This document shows, in pieces, positions 15,801 to 22,645 of a stretch of DNA of 64,000 bases; the stretch's first letter is position 1; each line of letters begins with the position of its first letter. A program made the translations under genes and the position numbers. The DNA is from an uncultured Lachnospiraceae bacterium. GTDB lineage: Bacteria; Bacillota; Clostridia; Lachnospirales; Lachnospiraceae. The notes under the pieces were generated by a model that had not been told where the DNA came from, ran no database searches, and saw only the letters and a program-made list of their open reading frames with translations. The DNA is taken from positions 62,001 through 126,000 of the forward strand of contig CANQNN010000001.1 of NCBI GenBank assembly GCA_947625205.1. The letters run 5' to 3'.

Positions 15801-16476
15801 TCCGATCGCTCTGATGCCTGCCGGTGCGGGAGATCGCTCCGATATGGATGCGATAAGACTGAATTATAAGTATTATAAGATCGCGGAATTTATTTATGCA
15901 AATTACCGACCGCTGTGTTTAAGCGAGAACTTCGCTGTCTGGTGTCTGAATGACAGGTATGAAGAACTGCGGCAGAGGCTGTTCGGGGCGGAAACAGAAA
16001 AAAGTGAAACATATGAGCCGGTTGATTGGGGATATGACGATCCGCAGCATAATTACGTCCTGAAATTCCTGCCCTTGTTCTGGGCGGAAATGGATCAAAA
16101 AAATGCGGCGGACAATCCGCAGAAAGGAATCGCCTGGAAAGAGGGAGATATCTGGCTGTTTGATAAAAAACAGGTAACTGACAGCACAAATGGGAATTAT
16201 TTGCTGCTGCAGACCGATCATCCGGGCGAAGACCTCGACGGCTTTTATGAGAAGGACGATGAAGAGGCTGATGCTTCCGTAATACTGGGGAGATATGAAA
16301 ATGGGTTGTTTACGGATAAATTTCAGTATGATTTTACGGTGAGAGAGGGCGAGCACAAGTATTTGTTCAGAGTAAGCAGTGATTACTACTGGAGATTGGA
16401 TGATGTGAATGCTGTAAAGATCATCGGGCCGGATGATCTGCGGAATACGGAGCTTGAGATCATACAGGGAGATTAG
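12859..16476 (+). CDS. Very large membrane protein of a glycan operon, unknown function
   Basis: 1205 residues. One helix at about 14-33 (VCILICLLVGGYIM) leads into an extracytoplasmic beta-rich region up to about 185. Some 16-18 hydrophobic segments follow between 190 and 830, and a soluble C-terminal part of about 370 residues ends in a beta-rich segment. This layout resembles GT-C-type membrane glycosyltransferases or other glycan/lipid-carrier enzymes with outer domains, but no GT-C acidic motif could be fixed, so the assignment stays open. The start at 12859 follows GGGGAAGATAA. A GT2 gene begins 5 bases after the stop, and the heptose pathway follows; transfer or export of a heptose-containing glycan is the likely context. 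Confidence 0.75.
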   Translation: MVRKIEGDAGLFRILKISVCILICLLVGGYIMSHDLPLCRSSMDYSTIKDLPASAMPVAISGKTVEQNFVAKGTMLNKIGIYMTGGSDHDDTFKLQLADADGNVLFDNIYPCSEYPDAGWKVIDVSIHHLRRNAVYSLQFYTESADAALYSSDHATDEWQIYDSCTVEGVRQPYYLSIGFQMTYIYVTPAGIVMFVLTALHTVLLLALFCIGIFRFGRIYRIYRETKRPRGYIYALYFSLNLIFLFDPLEDTAVTGFGREIGAGYIAGYDVTHTIRNFTCWFLLFALFYVIYFLLVNAFLGRQYRTLQKVVLRFLDNVFVLAIVNMMFRSVAYFYEASAKEGIFYYSSCLLEYIIFFSILYIILGMDRYVSPEKYYQGGLCAFSMGITTAVLFKTEWGDGQLVLGMQILLMLLFCLLCRYAGRGRKGNGKSELPAWLAFGTAVFPFFTSFYIELLNILNQRRIFIGHPWKYYVIACILLFTACAFFVFWAIRGNRHIVRWEHWCNIWIISGIVCLYQQIALENVYDPDIFETANCSVLISGFLKFGKIPLVEQAGHHMLDGVLEGVLYALLNGDAHGAIVSPYAGYVMLPVMLLFYAFMCKAWNRSMALWTTILLPVYAMWSWFGWGILVAVCVILFVRNNTYLHAELLWLACVWCVLYRADVGISFGAACVITLTVYIITYKNWKAIKILLLPLGATGVCGGALWCILCLARGIDPVTRCVEFIKLYAAQINWAYETMGNNALTVYACAYLIVPFAVIASLLYVIFSTNLRQRIEPARWLLLLILGFAYLANFSRGLIRHSLVEMSTTFVFWTAWAYLALLGSCLMGKKKMFVPIFSLLLLCNNMLMEPMTPKIFNEKPIMDKAAENIGNFVGKWYPDRFAGEKAGDNRTYWEWLRDNEVVANRVQYSDGFLQRSKPYEEIFDLVLDENETFLDFIYVSYFYAEFDRPDPVYIAQSPTMLSGELSQEYFIDELTAELDNVPIALMPAGAGDRSDMDAIRLNYKYYKIAEFIYANYRPLCLSENFAVWCLNDRYEELRQRLFGAETEKSETYEPVDWGYDDPQHNYVLKFLPLFWAEMDQKNAADNPQKGIAWKEGDIWLFDKKQVTDSTNGNYLLLQTDHPGEDLDGFYEKDDEEADASVILGRYENGLFTDKFQYDFTVREGEHKYLFRVSSDYYWRLDDVNAVKIIGPDDLRNTELEIIQGD

Positions 16477-16480
16477 TGCT

Positions 16481-17284
16481 ATGGAGAGGGCGATACCGAA
16501 ATACACAGAAACGGTTTTTTTTGAAAAAAGGTCGAGATACTGTCTGTTGATTCCGTTGTTTAATGAAGGGGAGAGATATTTCAGACAGACGGAGAAGATG
16601 AAAGCTCTTCATTTGTTTGAGAAGATAGATGTCGTTATCTGTGACGCAGGTTCTGTCGACGGAACTACCGAGCCGGATTTTTTAAGGGAGACAGGGCATA
16701 GAGCGCTGCTTGTCAGACAGGGTAAGGGCCGCTATTCCACAGATATCAAGATGGGTTATGACTGGGCGATCAGACAGGGGTATGATGGTTTTATCACAGT
16801 CGATGGAAACGATAAGGACGATACCGGAGCGATCGACCTGTTTATACAGGCGCTGGAAAGAGGATACGACTATATACAGGGCTCACGTTTTATCAAAGGC
16901 GGAAAAGGGATCCATACTCCGTTTATCAGGCAGGTGGCAATGCGGTTTATCAATGAACCGGTCATGACGTTGTGTGCGGGGAAACATCTGACGGATACGA
17001 CGAACGGTTTCCGGGCATATTCAAGAGAATTCCTGACAGACAGGAGAGTACAGCCTTTTCGGGATATTTTCTGGGGATATGAGTTGATCTATTATCTCCC
17101 GATCAGAGCCTGCCGTCTGGGATTTAAGGTGTGTGAAGTACCGGTCACCAGGGCGTATCCCAAAGGCGAAACACCGTCCAAGGTCGGAGGGATCAGGGGA
17201 AATATTTATCAGTTGAGTATTTTATGGCATTGTATCTGGAAACATTATAACCCGGAGAGTCATTACAGATTTAAGGAGCGATGA
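16481..17284 (+). CDS. Family 2 glycosyltransferase
   Basis: 267 residues, starting at MERAIPKY; the longer frame from 16433 overlaps the previous gene and is less likely. GT-A fold signs: LLIPLFNEGERYF near the N terminus, DAGSVDGT, then VDGNDKDD as the DXD-type metal/nucleotide site near residue 108, and TDTTNGFRAYSREF later. There is no C-terminal membrane anchor, so the enzyme is probably cytoplasmic or peripheral. Dolichyl-phosphate-mannose-synthase-like enzymes share this layout; undecaprenyl phosphate as acceptor is possible. The operon position beside GDP-heptose genes suggests a GDP-mannose or GDP-heptose donor, which is inference only. Confidence 0.85.
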   Translation: MERAIPKYTETVFFEKRSRYCLLIPLFNEGERYFRQTEKMKALHLFEKIDVVICDAGSVDGTTEPDFLRETGHRALLVRQGKGRYSTDIKMGYDWAIRQGYDGFITVDGNDKDDTGAIDLFIQALERGYDYIQGSRFIKGGKGIHTPFIRQVAMRFINEPVMTLCAGKHLTDTTNGFRAYSREFLTDRRVQPFRDIFWGYELIYYLPIRACRLGFKVCEVPVTRAYPKGETPSKVGGIRGNIYQLSILWHCIWKHYNPESHYRFKER

Positions 17285-17285
17285 A

Positions 17286-18170
17286 ATGTATCTGATAATT
17301 GGAGCAAACGGTTTTTTGGGAACGTATCTGCTCAAGAACATTCTTGAAAAAACAGAAGATGAGATCGTAGCTGTGGCCAGAAATATTGAACATGTGCGCA
17401 ATGATAAGAGGATCAAGTGGGTTGGATGCGACATTTCAGATCATGGGCAGGCACAGAGTTTTTGCGGGGAAATGAAACAATATCGGGAATTGAAGGTCAT
17501 TTTTCTGGCGGCATACCATAATCCCGATCTGGTGGAGAAAAACCCGGAATTGGCGTGGAATGTCAATGTGACTGCATTGTCGTATTTTATAAACAGGCTT
17601 GAACATGTGAAGTGCCTCTTCTATCCGTCTACCGACAGCGTATATGGAAACAGTGTAGACGGTTATCGGTATCGGGAAAGCGATGGTCTGCATCCGGTCA
17701 ACACATATGGAAGACAGAAGTGTGCCGCTGAGAGTGTTATCAAATGGTATGGGTACAATGTTGTGCGCTATCCTTTTTTGATAGCCCCCAGTCTGTCGCC
17801 GGTCAAAAAGCATTTCTATGATGTAATTGTTGAGAATCTCTCTTCGGGCCGCCCGATGGAGATGTTTACAGACTCTTACCGGTCTTCGCTGAATTTTGAT
17901 ACAGCTGCGGGATTATTGATAGATTTGATGGAAGGTTACAGTGAAAGCGTTCCCAAAATACTGAATATATGTGGGGACGAGGCTCTGTCAAAGTACGATA
18001 TCGGTCTGCTGATGGCGGATAAACTGGGAGTCAGCAGAGAGTTGGTACGGCCGATCACAGTCGCTGAATCGGAAGGAATTTTTGATGCAAAGAGAGCGCA
18101 GTCTACTCTGATGGATAACCGCCAGCTGAAAGCGGTGCTGGGATTGCAGCAGATCCGTTTTGTATTATAG
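17286..18170 (+). CDS. NAD-dependent epimerase/dehydratase (extended SDR)
   Basis: 294 residues. GANGFLGTYLL at the N terminus is the Rossmann GxxGxxG motif. The STDSVYGN segment and YGRQKCAAE (YxxxK) give the catalytic Ser/Thr, Tyr and Lys of extended short-chain dehydrogenases. The sugar-binding C-terminal part is shorter than in UDP-glucose epimerases, as in RmlD- and GDP-sugar reductase-like proteins. The start follows AAGGAGCG with one base after the upstream stop. In this operon it probably epimerises or reduces a nucleotide sugar, perhaps the 4-keto product of the dehydratase encoded at 19211. The exact reaction is not determined. Confidence 0.82.
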   Translation: MYLIIGANGFLGTYLLKNILEKTEDEIVAVARNIEHVRNDKRIKWVGCDISDHGQAQSFCGEMKQYRELKVIFLAAYHNPDLVEKNPELAWNVNVTALSYFINRLEHVKCLFYPSTDSVYGNSVDGYRYRESDGLHPVNTYGRQKCAAESVIKWYGYNVVRYPFLIAPSLSPVKKHFYDVIVENLSSGRPMEMFTDSYRSSLNFDTAAGLLIDLMEGYSESVPKILNICGDEALSKYDIGLLMADKLGVSRELVRPITVAESEGIFDAKRAQSTLMDNRQLKAVLGLQQIRFVL

Positions 18171-18184
18171 GGAGAATATTTCAA

Positions 18185-19192
18185 ATAATCATAACGCAAA
18201 CACCTTTCAGAATGTCTTTTTTCGGAGGCGGGACTGATTTCCCCGGATATTTCAAACAATACGGCGGCAGTGTGATCTCCACAACGATCGATAAATACTG
18301 CATGGTATCGGTAGGCCATCTGCCGCGTTTTTTTGAATATACCAATCAGGTTACATACAGTAAGGTCGAGAGGGTGAAAAAAGTAGACGATATAGAGCAT
18401 CCGGCGGTCAGAAATGCGATGAAATATCTGGATATGCATGAGCTGCGCATAGATTATGAGGCAGACCTGCCGGCACGCTCCGGCCTGGGTACAAGCAGTT
18501 CTTTTGCCGTAGGCTTGCTGAACGCATTTTATGCCCTGAAGGGGAAATACGTCGATAAGCATAAACTGGCCAAAGACGCTATTTATCTGGAGAGAACGCT
18601 GTGCAATGAGAGCGGAGGCTGGCAGGATCAGATCGCGGCAGCATACGGAGGATTGAATCGCATTGATTTCTCGGGTGACGAATTTCAGGTTACGCCGATC
18701 GTCATAGCGCCGGACAGGAAGAGGGAGTTGAATGAAAATCTGATGCTCTTTTTTACCGGATTTTCCAGATTTTCGGCAACGATAGCAAGCTCCCAGGAGA
18801 AGAATATTGCCAACAATCTGACTATACTGCGGGAGATGCAGAACCTGGTAGATGAAGTACAGGATGTATTGACTTCGAAAACCAGTCTGCATGAATTCGG
18901 GCATATGCTGGATTATACATGGCAATTAAAAAGGGGTCTGGCTGACAGTATTACCAGCGAACCAATTGACGCGCTGTATGAGCGGGCCAAAAGAAGCGGA
19001 GCGTCAGGCGGCAAGCTGTTAGGGGCTGGCGGGGGAGGATTTCTGCTTTTTTATGTGGAGAAGGACAAGCAGAAGAACGTGCGGGACGCGCTGAAAGATT
19101 ATTTGTATATTCCCTATGAATTTGAAGACGCCGGCACGAAAGTAATTTATTATAAAGCTGAATATTATGATGCGCAGGAAAACAATGATTAG
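18185..19192 (+). CDS. hddA: D-glycero-alpha-D-manno-heptose 7-phosphate kinase (GHMP family)
   Basis: GHMP kinase, about 335 residues. The family opens with IITQTPFRMSFFGGGTDFPG. In this frame the I-I-I-T-Q-T-P-F-R stretch lies upstream of the first ATG (18212). The only initiators at a sensible distance from GGGAGA (18170-18175) are ATA 18185, ATC 18188 or ATA 18191, so a non-AUG start is proposed. Starting at 18212 would delete the first beta strand and lacks a ribosome site. LPARSGLGTSSSFAVG near residue 100 is the ATP-binding motif, and GGKLLGAGGGGFLLFY near 275 is the third GHMP motif. It phosphorylates C1 of heptose 7-phosphate. Neighbouring gmhA and hddC-gmhB genes support the assignment. 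Confidence 0.85.
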   Translation: MIITQTPFRMSFFGGGTDFPGYFKQYGGSVISTTIDKYCMVSVGHLPRFFEYTNQVTYSKVERVKKVDDIEHPAVRNAMKYLDMHELRIDYEADLPARSGLGTSSSFAVGLLNAFYALKGKYVDKHKLAKDAIYLERTLCNESGGWQDQIAAAYGGLNRIDFSGDEFQVTPIVIAPDRKRELNENLMLFFTGFSRFSATIASSQEKNIANNLTILREMQNLVDEVQDVLTSKTSLHEFGHMLDYTWQLKRGLADSITSEPIDALYERAKRSGASGGKLLGAGGGGFLLFYVEKDKQKNVRDALKDYLYIPYEFEDAGTKVIYYKAEYYDAQENND

Positions 19193-19210
19193 TTCGAGGA
19201 GGATTTTGTT

Positions 19211-20239
19211 ATGAAGGCATTGATAACAGGAATTACGGGGATGGTGGGATCTCATCTGTGTGATTATCTCTTAGAGAATACGGATTGGGATGTGTACGGA
19301 GTCTGCAGATGGAGAAGTCCGCTTGACAATGTGGAACATTTGCTGGAGAGAGTGAACAAGTGTGACAGAGTTTTTTTTGAATATGCGGATCTCAATGATC
19401 AGATTTCCCTTATAAGTGTGATACAGAAGGTAAAACCGGATTATATTTTTCATCTGGCGGCGCAAAGCTATCCGCTGACCAGCTTCAGTGCGCCGGTCGA
19501 TACCTTGAACACCAATATTCTGGGGACATGCCGGCTGTTGGAAAGTGTGCGGCTGGCCAGCGAACAGGATACGGGGTATCATCCTGTGATCCATGTCTGC
19601 GCATCATCGGAAGTGTTCGGCAAGATCCCGCCGGAAAGAAAACCGGAGACGGGTATACATGAGGATTGTCCCTTTCATCCGGCCTCGCCCTATGCGATTT
19701 CCAAGGTGGGAACAGATCTGCTGGGAAGATATTATGCGGAAGCATATGGTATGACCGTGATGACGACCCGTATGTTTACGCATACCGGTCCGAGGCGGGG
19801 AGACGTCTTCCATGAATCGACATTCGCCAAACAGATCGCCATGATAGAAGAAGGGCTCATAGAGCCGAAGATAAAGGTCGGAAATCTGCGGTCTTTGCGG
19901 ACTTATGCGGATGTGCGTGATGCTGTCAGGGCTTACTATATGCTCGTTACCGTGGATCCGGTTGCCGGCGAATACTATAATATCGGCGGTTCGTATACTT
20001 GTGAAGTCGGTGACACGCTGAATACGCTGCTTTCTTTTTCAACGGCAAGAGACAGGATAGAGATCGTAACAGATGCCGGAAGGCTGCGCCCGATCGATGC
20101 CGATCTTCAGGTGCCGGACTGCAGCAAATTTAAAATGCACACGGGCTGGGAACCGGAAATACCATACGAGAAGACAATGAAGGATCTGCTGGATTACTGG
20201 CGCGCACGGGTAAAACATGGCAGTTTCCTTACCAGATAG
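19211..20239 (+). CDS. GDP-mannose 4,6-dehydratase-like enzyme (probably GDP-heptose dehydratase)
   Basis: 342 residues, extended SDR of the GDP-mannose 4,6-dehydratase type: ITGITGMVGSHLCDYLL at the N terminus, HLAAQSY, CASSEVFG with the active-site Ser-Glu, and SPYAISKVG with the Tyr-Lys pair. RMFTHTGPRRGD is also characteristic. The start follows a GAGGAGG site. In Campylobacter and Yersinia, homologues that sit with GDP-heptose genes convert GDP-D-glycero-alpha-D-manno-heptose to its 4-keto-6-deoxy form. The gene order here (hddA before it, cupin, hddC-gmhB and gmhA after it) points the same way, though GDP-mannose remains possible as substrate. Confidence 0.85.
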   Translation: MKALITGITGMVGSHLCDYLLENTDWDVYGVCRWRSPLDNVEHLLERVNKCDRVFFEYADLNDQISLISVIQKVKPDYIFHLAAQSYPLTSFSAPVDTLNTNILGTCRLLESVRLASEQDTGYHPVIHVCASSEVFGKIPPERKPETGIHEDCPFHPASPYAISKVGTDLLGRYYAEAYGMTVMTTRMFTHTGPRRGDVFHESTFAKQIAMIEEGLIEPKIKVGNLRSLRTYADVRDAVRAYYMLVTVDPVAGEYYNIGGSYTCEVGDTLNTLLSFSTARDRIEIVTDAGRLRPIDADLQVPDCSKFKMHTGWEPEIPYEKTMKDLLDYWRARVKHGSFLTR

Positions 20240-20249
20240 GATGAGAGAT

Positions 20250-20642
20250 ATGTTGATTGAAAGATTACAGACAGATTTTGAACACAGGGACGAGCGGGGA
20301 ATACTGATCCAGCTATGCAGGCGCGGTTATTCACAGATCAATTTTATCACTTCCACGGGGGGCGCGCTCCGGGGAGGACATTACCACCAACTGAATACCG
20401 AAGCGTTCTATATGATTCAGGGGAGATGCCGGGTCACTGCCCGTAAAGACGGAATTTCTGAGACTGAAGAGTTTACAGCCGGAGATTTTTTCCGGATCGG
20501 ACCGTATATCACGCATGAGTTTGAGTATCTGGAAGATTCTGCATTGATCAGTATGTATAGCCTGGGTGTAGAATTGCAGGATGGCGGGTTGGACAGTTAT
20601 GTTCTGCCTTACCAGGATGAAAGCGGGGATGTTGAGGGATGA
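20250..20642 (+). CDS. Small cupin, possible sugar-nucleotide epimerase/isomerase
   Basis: About 130 residues. Starts at 20217, 20241 and 20250 are in frame; 20250 is chosen because AGGATGAGAG precedes it, while 20217 would overlap the previous gene by 23 bases. A single cupin barrel is visible: GGHYHQLNTEAFYMIQG provides the His-x-His and Glu metal ligands, and FFRIGPYITHEFEYLED the second motif. Related cupins act as sugar 3- or 5-epimerases, keto-isomerases or the C-terminal domain of CapF. Its stop codon overlaps the start of hddC-gmhB (ATGA). A role in modifying the 4-keto GDP-heptose is inferred. Confidence 0.75.
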   Translation: MLIERLQTDFEHRDERGILIQLCRRGYSQINFITSTGGALRGGHYHQLNTEAFYMIQGRCRVTARKDGISETEEFTAGDFFRIGPYITHEFEYLEDSALISMYSLGVELQDGGLDSYVLPYQDESGDVEG

Positions 20643-21940
20643 AAGCAGTTATTATGGCGGGCGGAAGGGGCCGCAGGATCTCTGAAATCAACAGCGATAT
20701 ACCTAAGCCTATGATCAAAATAGGGGAAAAACCGGTTCTGGAGCATGAGATAGAATGTTTGCGAAGACAAGGCTTCACGGATATTTTGATTACCGTCAGC
20801 TATCTCGGCAATATGATCATGGACTATTTTGGAGACGGTTCGGGTCTGTCGGCAGCTACAGGAGAACCTTTTGGCGTCAGTATTGAATATTATTTTGAGA
20901 AGGAGCCGCTCGGCAATGCCGGAGCGCTGTTTCGGATCAAAGATAAATTGACGGAGGATTTTTTGCTGCTGAATGCAGATTCCGTATTCGATATAGATAT
21001 CAACAGAATGATAGCGTTTCATCGGGAAAAAAGGGCTATGGCAACGATATTTGTGCATCCTAATGCGCATCCGTATGACAGCGGGCTCATCATTCCCGGA
21101 GATGATATGCGTGTGGAAGCCTGGCTTAACAGAGAGGATGAGAAACCAGAGTATTACTGTAATCTCGTTAATGCGGGGATCCATATCCTCTCTAAAGAAT
21201 TGCTGAACGGAGAACCGGATGAAGGCAAGGTGGATCTGGACAGGCAGCTTCTGAAACCTTTGGCGGGAACGGGAAAACTATATGCCTACCGAAGTTCTGA
21301 ATATGTGGCGGATATGGGGACGCCGGAGCGGTATGAAAAGGTTTGCAGAGATTACCAAAATAAGATCCCGTACAGTAGAAATTTAATGAACAGGCAGAAG
21401 GCATTTTTTTTGGACCGGGATGGAACAATAAACCGGTATGCAGGGTTTTTGCGCGATATAGATGCGTTCGAACTGCTTCACGGTGCGGCGGAAGCGATCA
21501 GGGCGATCAATGATTCCGGCTATTTGGCTATAGTCGTGACGAATCAGCCGGTGATTGCCCGGGGAGAAGTTACAGTGGAGGAGTTAGAGACAATACACAA
21601 AAAAATGGAGACTCTGCTGGGAAAACAAGGCGCCTTTTTGGATGCCATATATTACTGTCCGCATCATCCGGACCGGGGATTCCCGGGCGAGGTCCGCGCG
21701 CTGAAAATAGCATGCGAATGCAGAAAACCAAAGCCGGGGCTGCTGCTGCGGGCGGCGGCAGATCATCACATCGATCTGTCTGAAAGCTGGATGGTGGGTG
21801 ACGGAGAGAACGATATGAAAGCCGGCAGAAATGCCGGTTGTCATTTGGCTCTGATCGGGAGTGCAGATTACGGTCAGGAGATTACGGGAAGTTCCCTGGA
21901 AGAAGTCGTACGGAAGGTGCTCAATGAGACTGTTAAGTGA
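20639..21940 (+). CDS. hddC-gmhB: Fused heptose-1-phosphate guanylyltransferase and heptose-bisphosphate phosphatase
   Basis: 433 residues with two complete domains. Residues 1-240 form a sugar-phosphate nucleotidyltransferase: MAGGRGRRI, PKPMIKIGEKPVLEH, and LLNADSVFDIDI with the metal-binding Asp. Residues 258-430 form a GmhB-type HAD phosphatase: FFLDRDGTINRYAG, VVTNQP, a zinc loop CPHHPD...CECRKPKPG and MVGDGENDMKAGRNAG. Together they perform the last two steps to GDP-D-glycero-alpha-D-manno-heptose: removal of the C7 phosphate, then GMP transfer to C1. In the reference pathway these are separate proteins. The domain order here is transferase first, although it acts second. GTP preference is inferred from the HddC setting. 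Confidence 0.88.
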   Translation: MKAVIMAGGRGRRISEINSDIPKPMIKIGEKPVLEHEIECLRRQGFTDILITVSYLGNMIMDYFGDGSGLSAATGEPFGVSIEYYFEKEPLGNAGALFRIKDKLTEDFLLLNADSVFDIDINRMIAFHREKRAMATIFVHPNAHPYDSGLIIPGDDMRVEAWLNREDEKPEYYCNLVNAGIHILSKELLNGEPDEGKVDLDRQLLKPLAGTGKLYAYRSSEYVADMGTPERYEKVCRDYQNKIPYSRNLMNRQKAFFLDRDGTINRYAGFLRDIDAFELLHGAAEAIRAINDSGYLAIVVTNQPVIARGEVTVEELETIHKKMETLLGKQGAFLDAIYYCPHHPDRGFPGEVRALKIACECRKPKPGLLLRAAADHHIDLSESWMVGDGENDMKAGRNAGCHLALIGSADYGQEITGSSLEEVVRKVLNETVK

Positions 21941-22586
21941 GAAAAACGGAAGATATATTGATATGCTGGTAGAGAGATATCCTGTTTTGGGCGAATGTAA
22001 GGACGATATCGCTGCGGGATATTTTCTGCTGGAGGACTGCTATACAAACGGCGGGAAGCTGTTGGCTGCGGGAAATGGAGGCTCGTCTGCCGACAGTGAG
22101 CATATTGTGGGAGAACTGATGAAAAGTTTTCAGATCCCAAGACCGGTCAGCGACAGGTTTGCAAAGAAGCTGAAAGAGATCGACCCGGTTCGCGGAGAAA
22201 CGATCGCCCGAGATTTGGAACAGCCTCTTATGGCTATTTCGCTTACAACGCAGACAACGTTGATGACAGCATATATCAATGATGTTGATAAGGAAAACAT
22301 TTATGCGCAGCAGTTATATGGATATGGGAAGGCGGGAGATATATTTCTGGGGATATCCACCTCCGGAAACAGCCGGAATATCATCAATACGGCGGTAGTG
22401 GCCAGAGCGCTTGGTATAAAAGTACTGGGTCTGACAGGGAAAAACGGAGACGAGTTAGCGAAGATGTCGGATGTTGCAGTCAGAGTGCCGGAGGAAGAGA
22501 CATATCTGATACAGGAATTGCATCTTCCAATTTATCATTGCTGGTGTCATATGCTGGAGGAACATTTTTATGGCAGACAAATATAA
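21924..22586 (+). CDS. gmhA: Sedoheptulose 7-phosphate isomerase
   Basis: 220 residues from the ATG at 21924 (GGAAGGTG upstream); an in-frame ATG at 21861 lies deeper inside the previous gene. SIS-domain protein: LLAAGNGGSSADSEHIVGELM near residue 40-60 is the phosphosugar-binding loop with GmhA-type residues, followed by GISTSGNSRNIINT. The C-terminal ELHLPIYHCWCHMLEE carries the His of the GmhA active site. It converts sedoheptulose 7-phosphate to D-glycero-D-manno-heptose 7-phosphate, the first step of the pathway. It overlaps hddC-gmhB by 17 bases and is the last gene of the operon before a terminator. Confidence 0.92.
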   Translation: MRLLSEKNGRYIDMLVERYPVLGECKDDIAAGYFLLEDCYTNGGKLLAAGNGGSSADSEHIVGELMKSFQIPRPVSDRFAKKLKEIDPVRGETIARDLEQPLMAISLTTQTTLMTAYINDVDKENIYAQQLYGYGKAGDIFLGISTSGNSRNIINTAVVARALGIKVLGLTGKNGDELAKMSDVAVRVPEEETYLIQELHLPIYHCWCHMLEEHFYGRQI

Positions 22587-22587
22587 A

Positions 22588-22617
22588 ACGGGCAATCCCG
22601 ATCCAGGGACTGCCCGT
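22588..22617. terminator. Bidirectional terminator between convergent operons
   Basis: ACGGGCAATCCC (22588-22599) pairs with GGGACTGCCCGT (22606-22617) with one mismatch. On the minus strand it ends GCCCGTTTTAT; on the plus strand T-rich sequence follows a few bases later. It lies between the end of gmhA and the end of the MFS gene. Confidence 0.8.
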
Positions 22618-22645
22618 TGGCATTTTATCATTTTCTATGCACTTC

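Noticed and set aside
17936-18925. 329-codon minus-strand frame over the SDR and hddA genes
   Set aside because: Antisense to genes with clear motifs; no recognisable domain or ribosome site.
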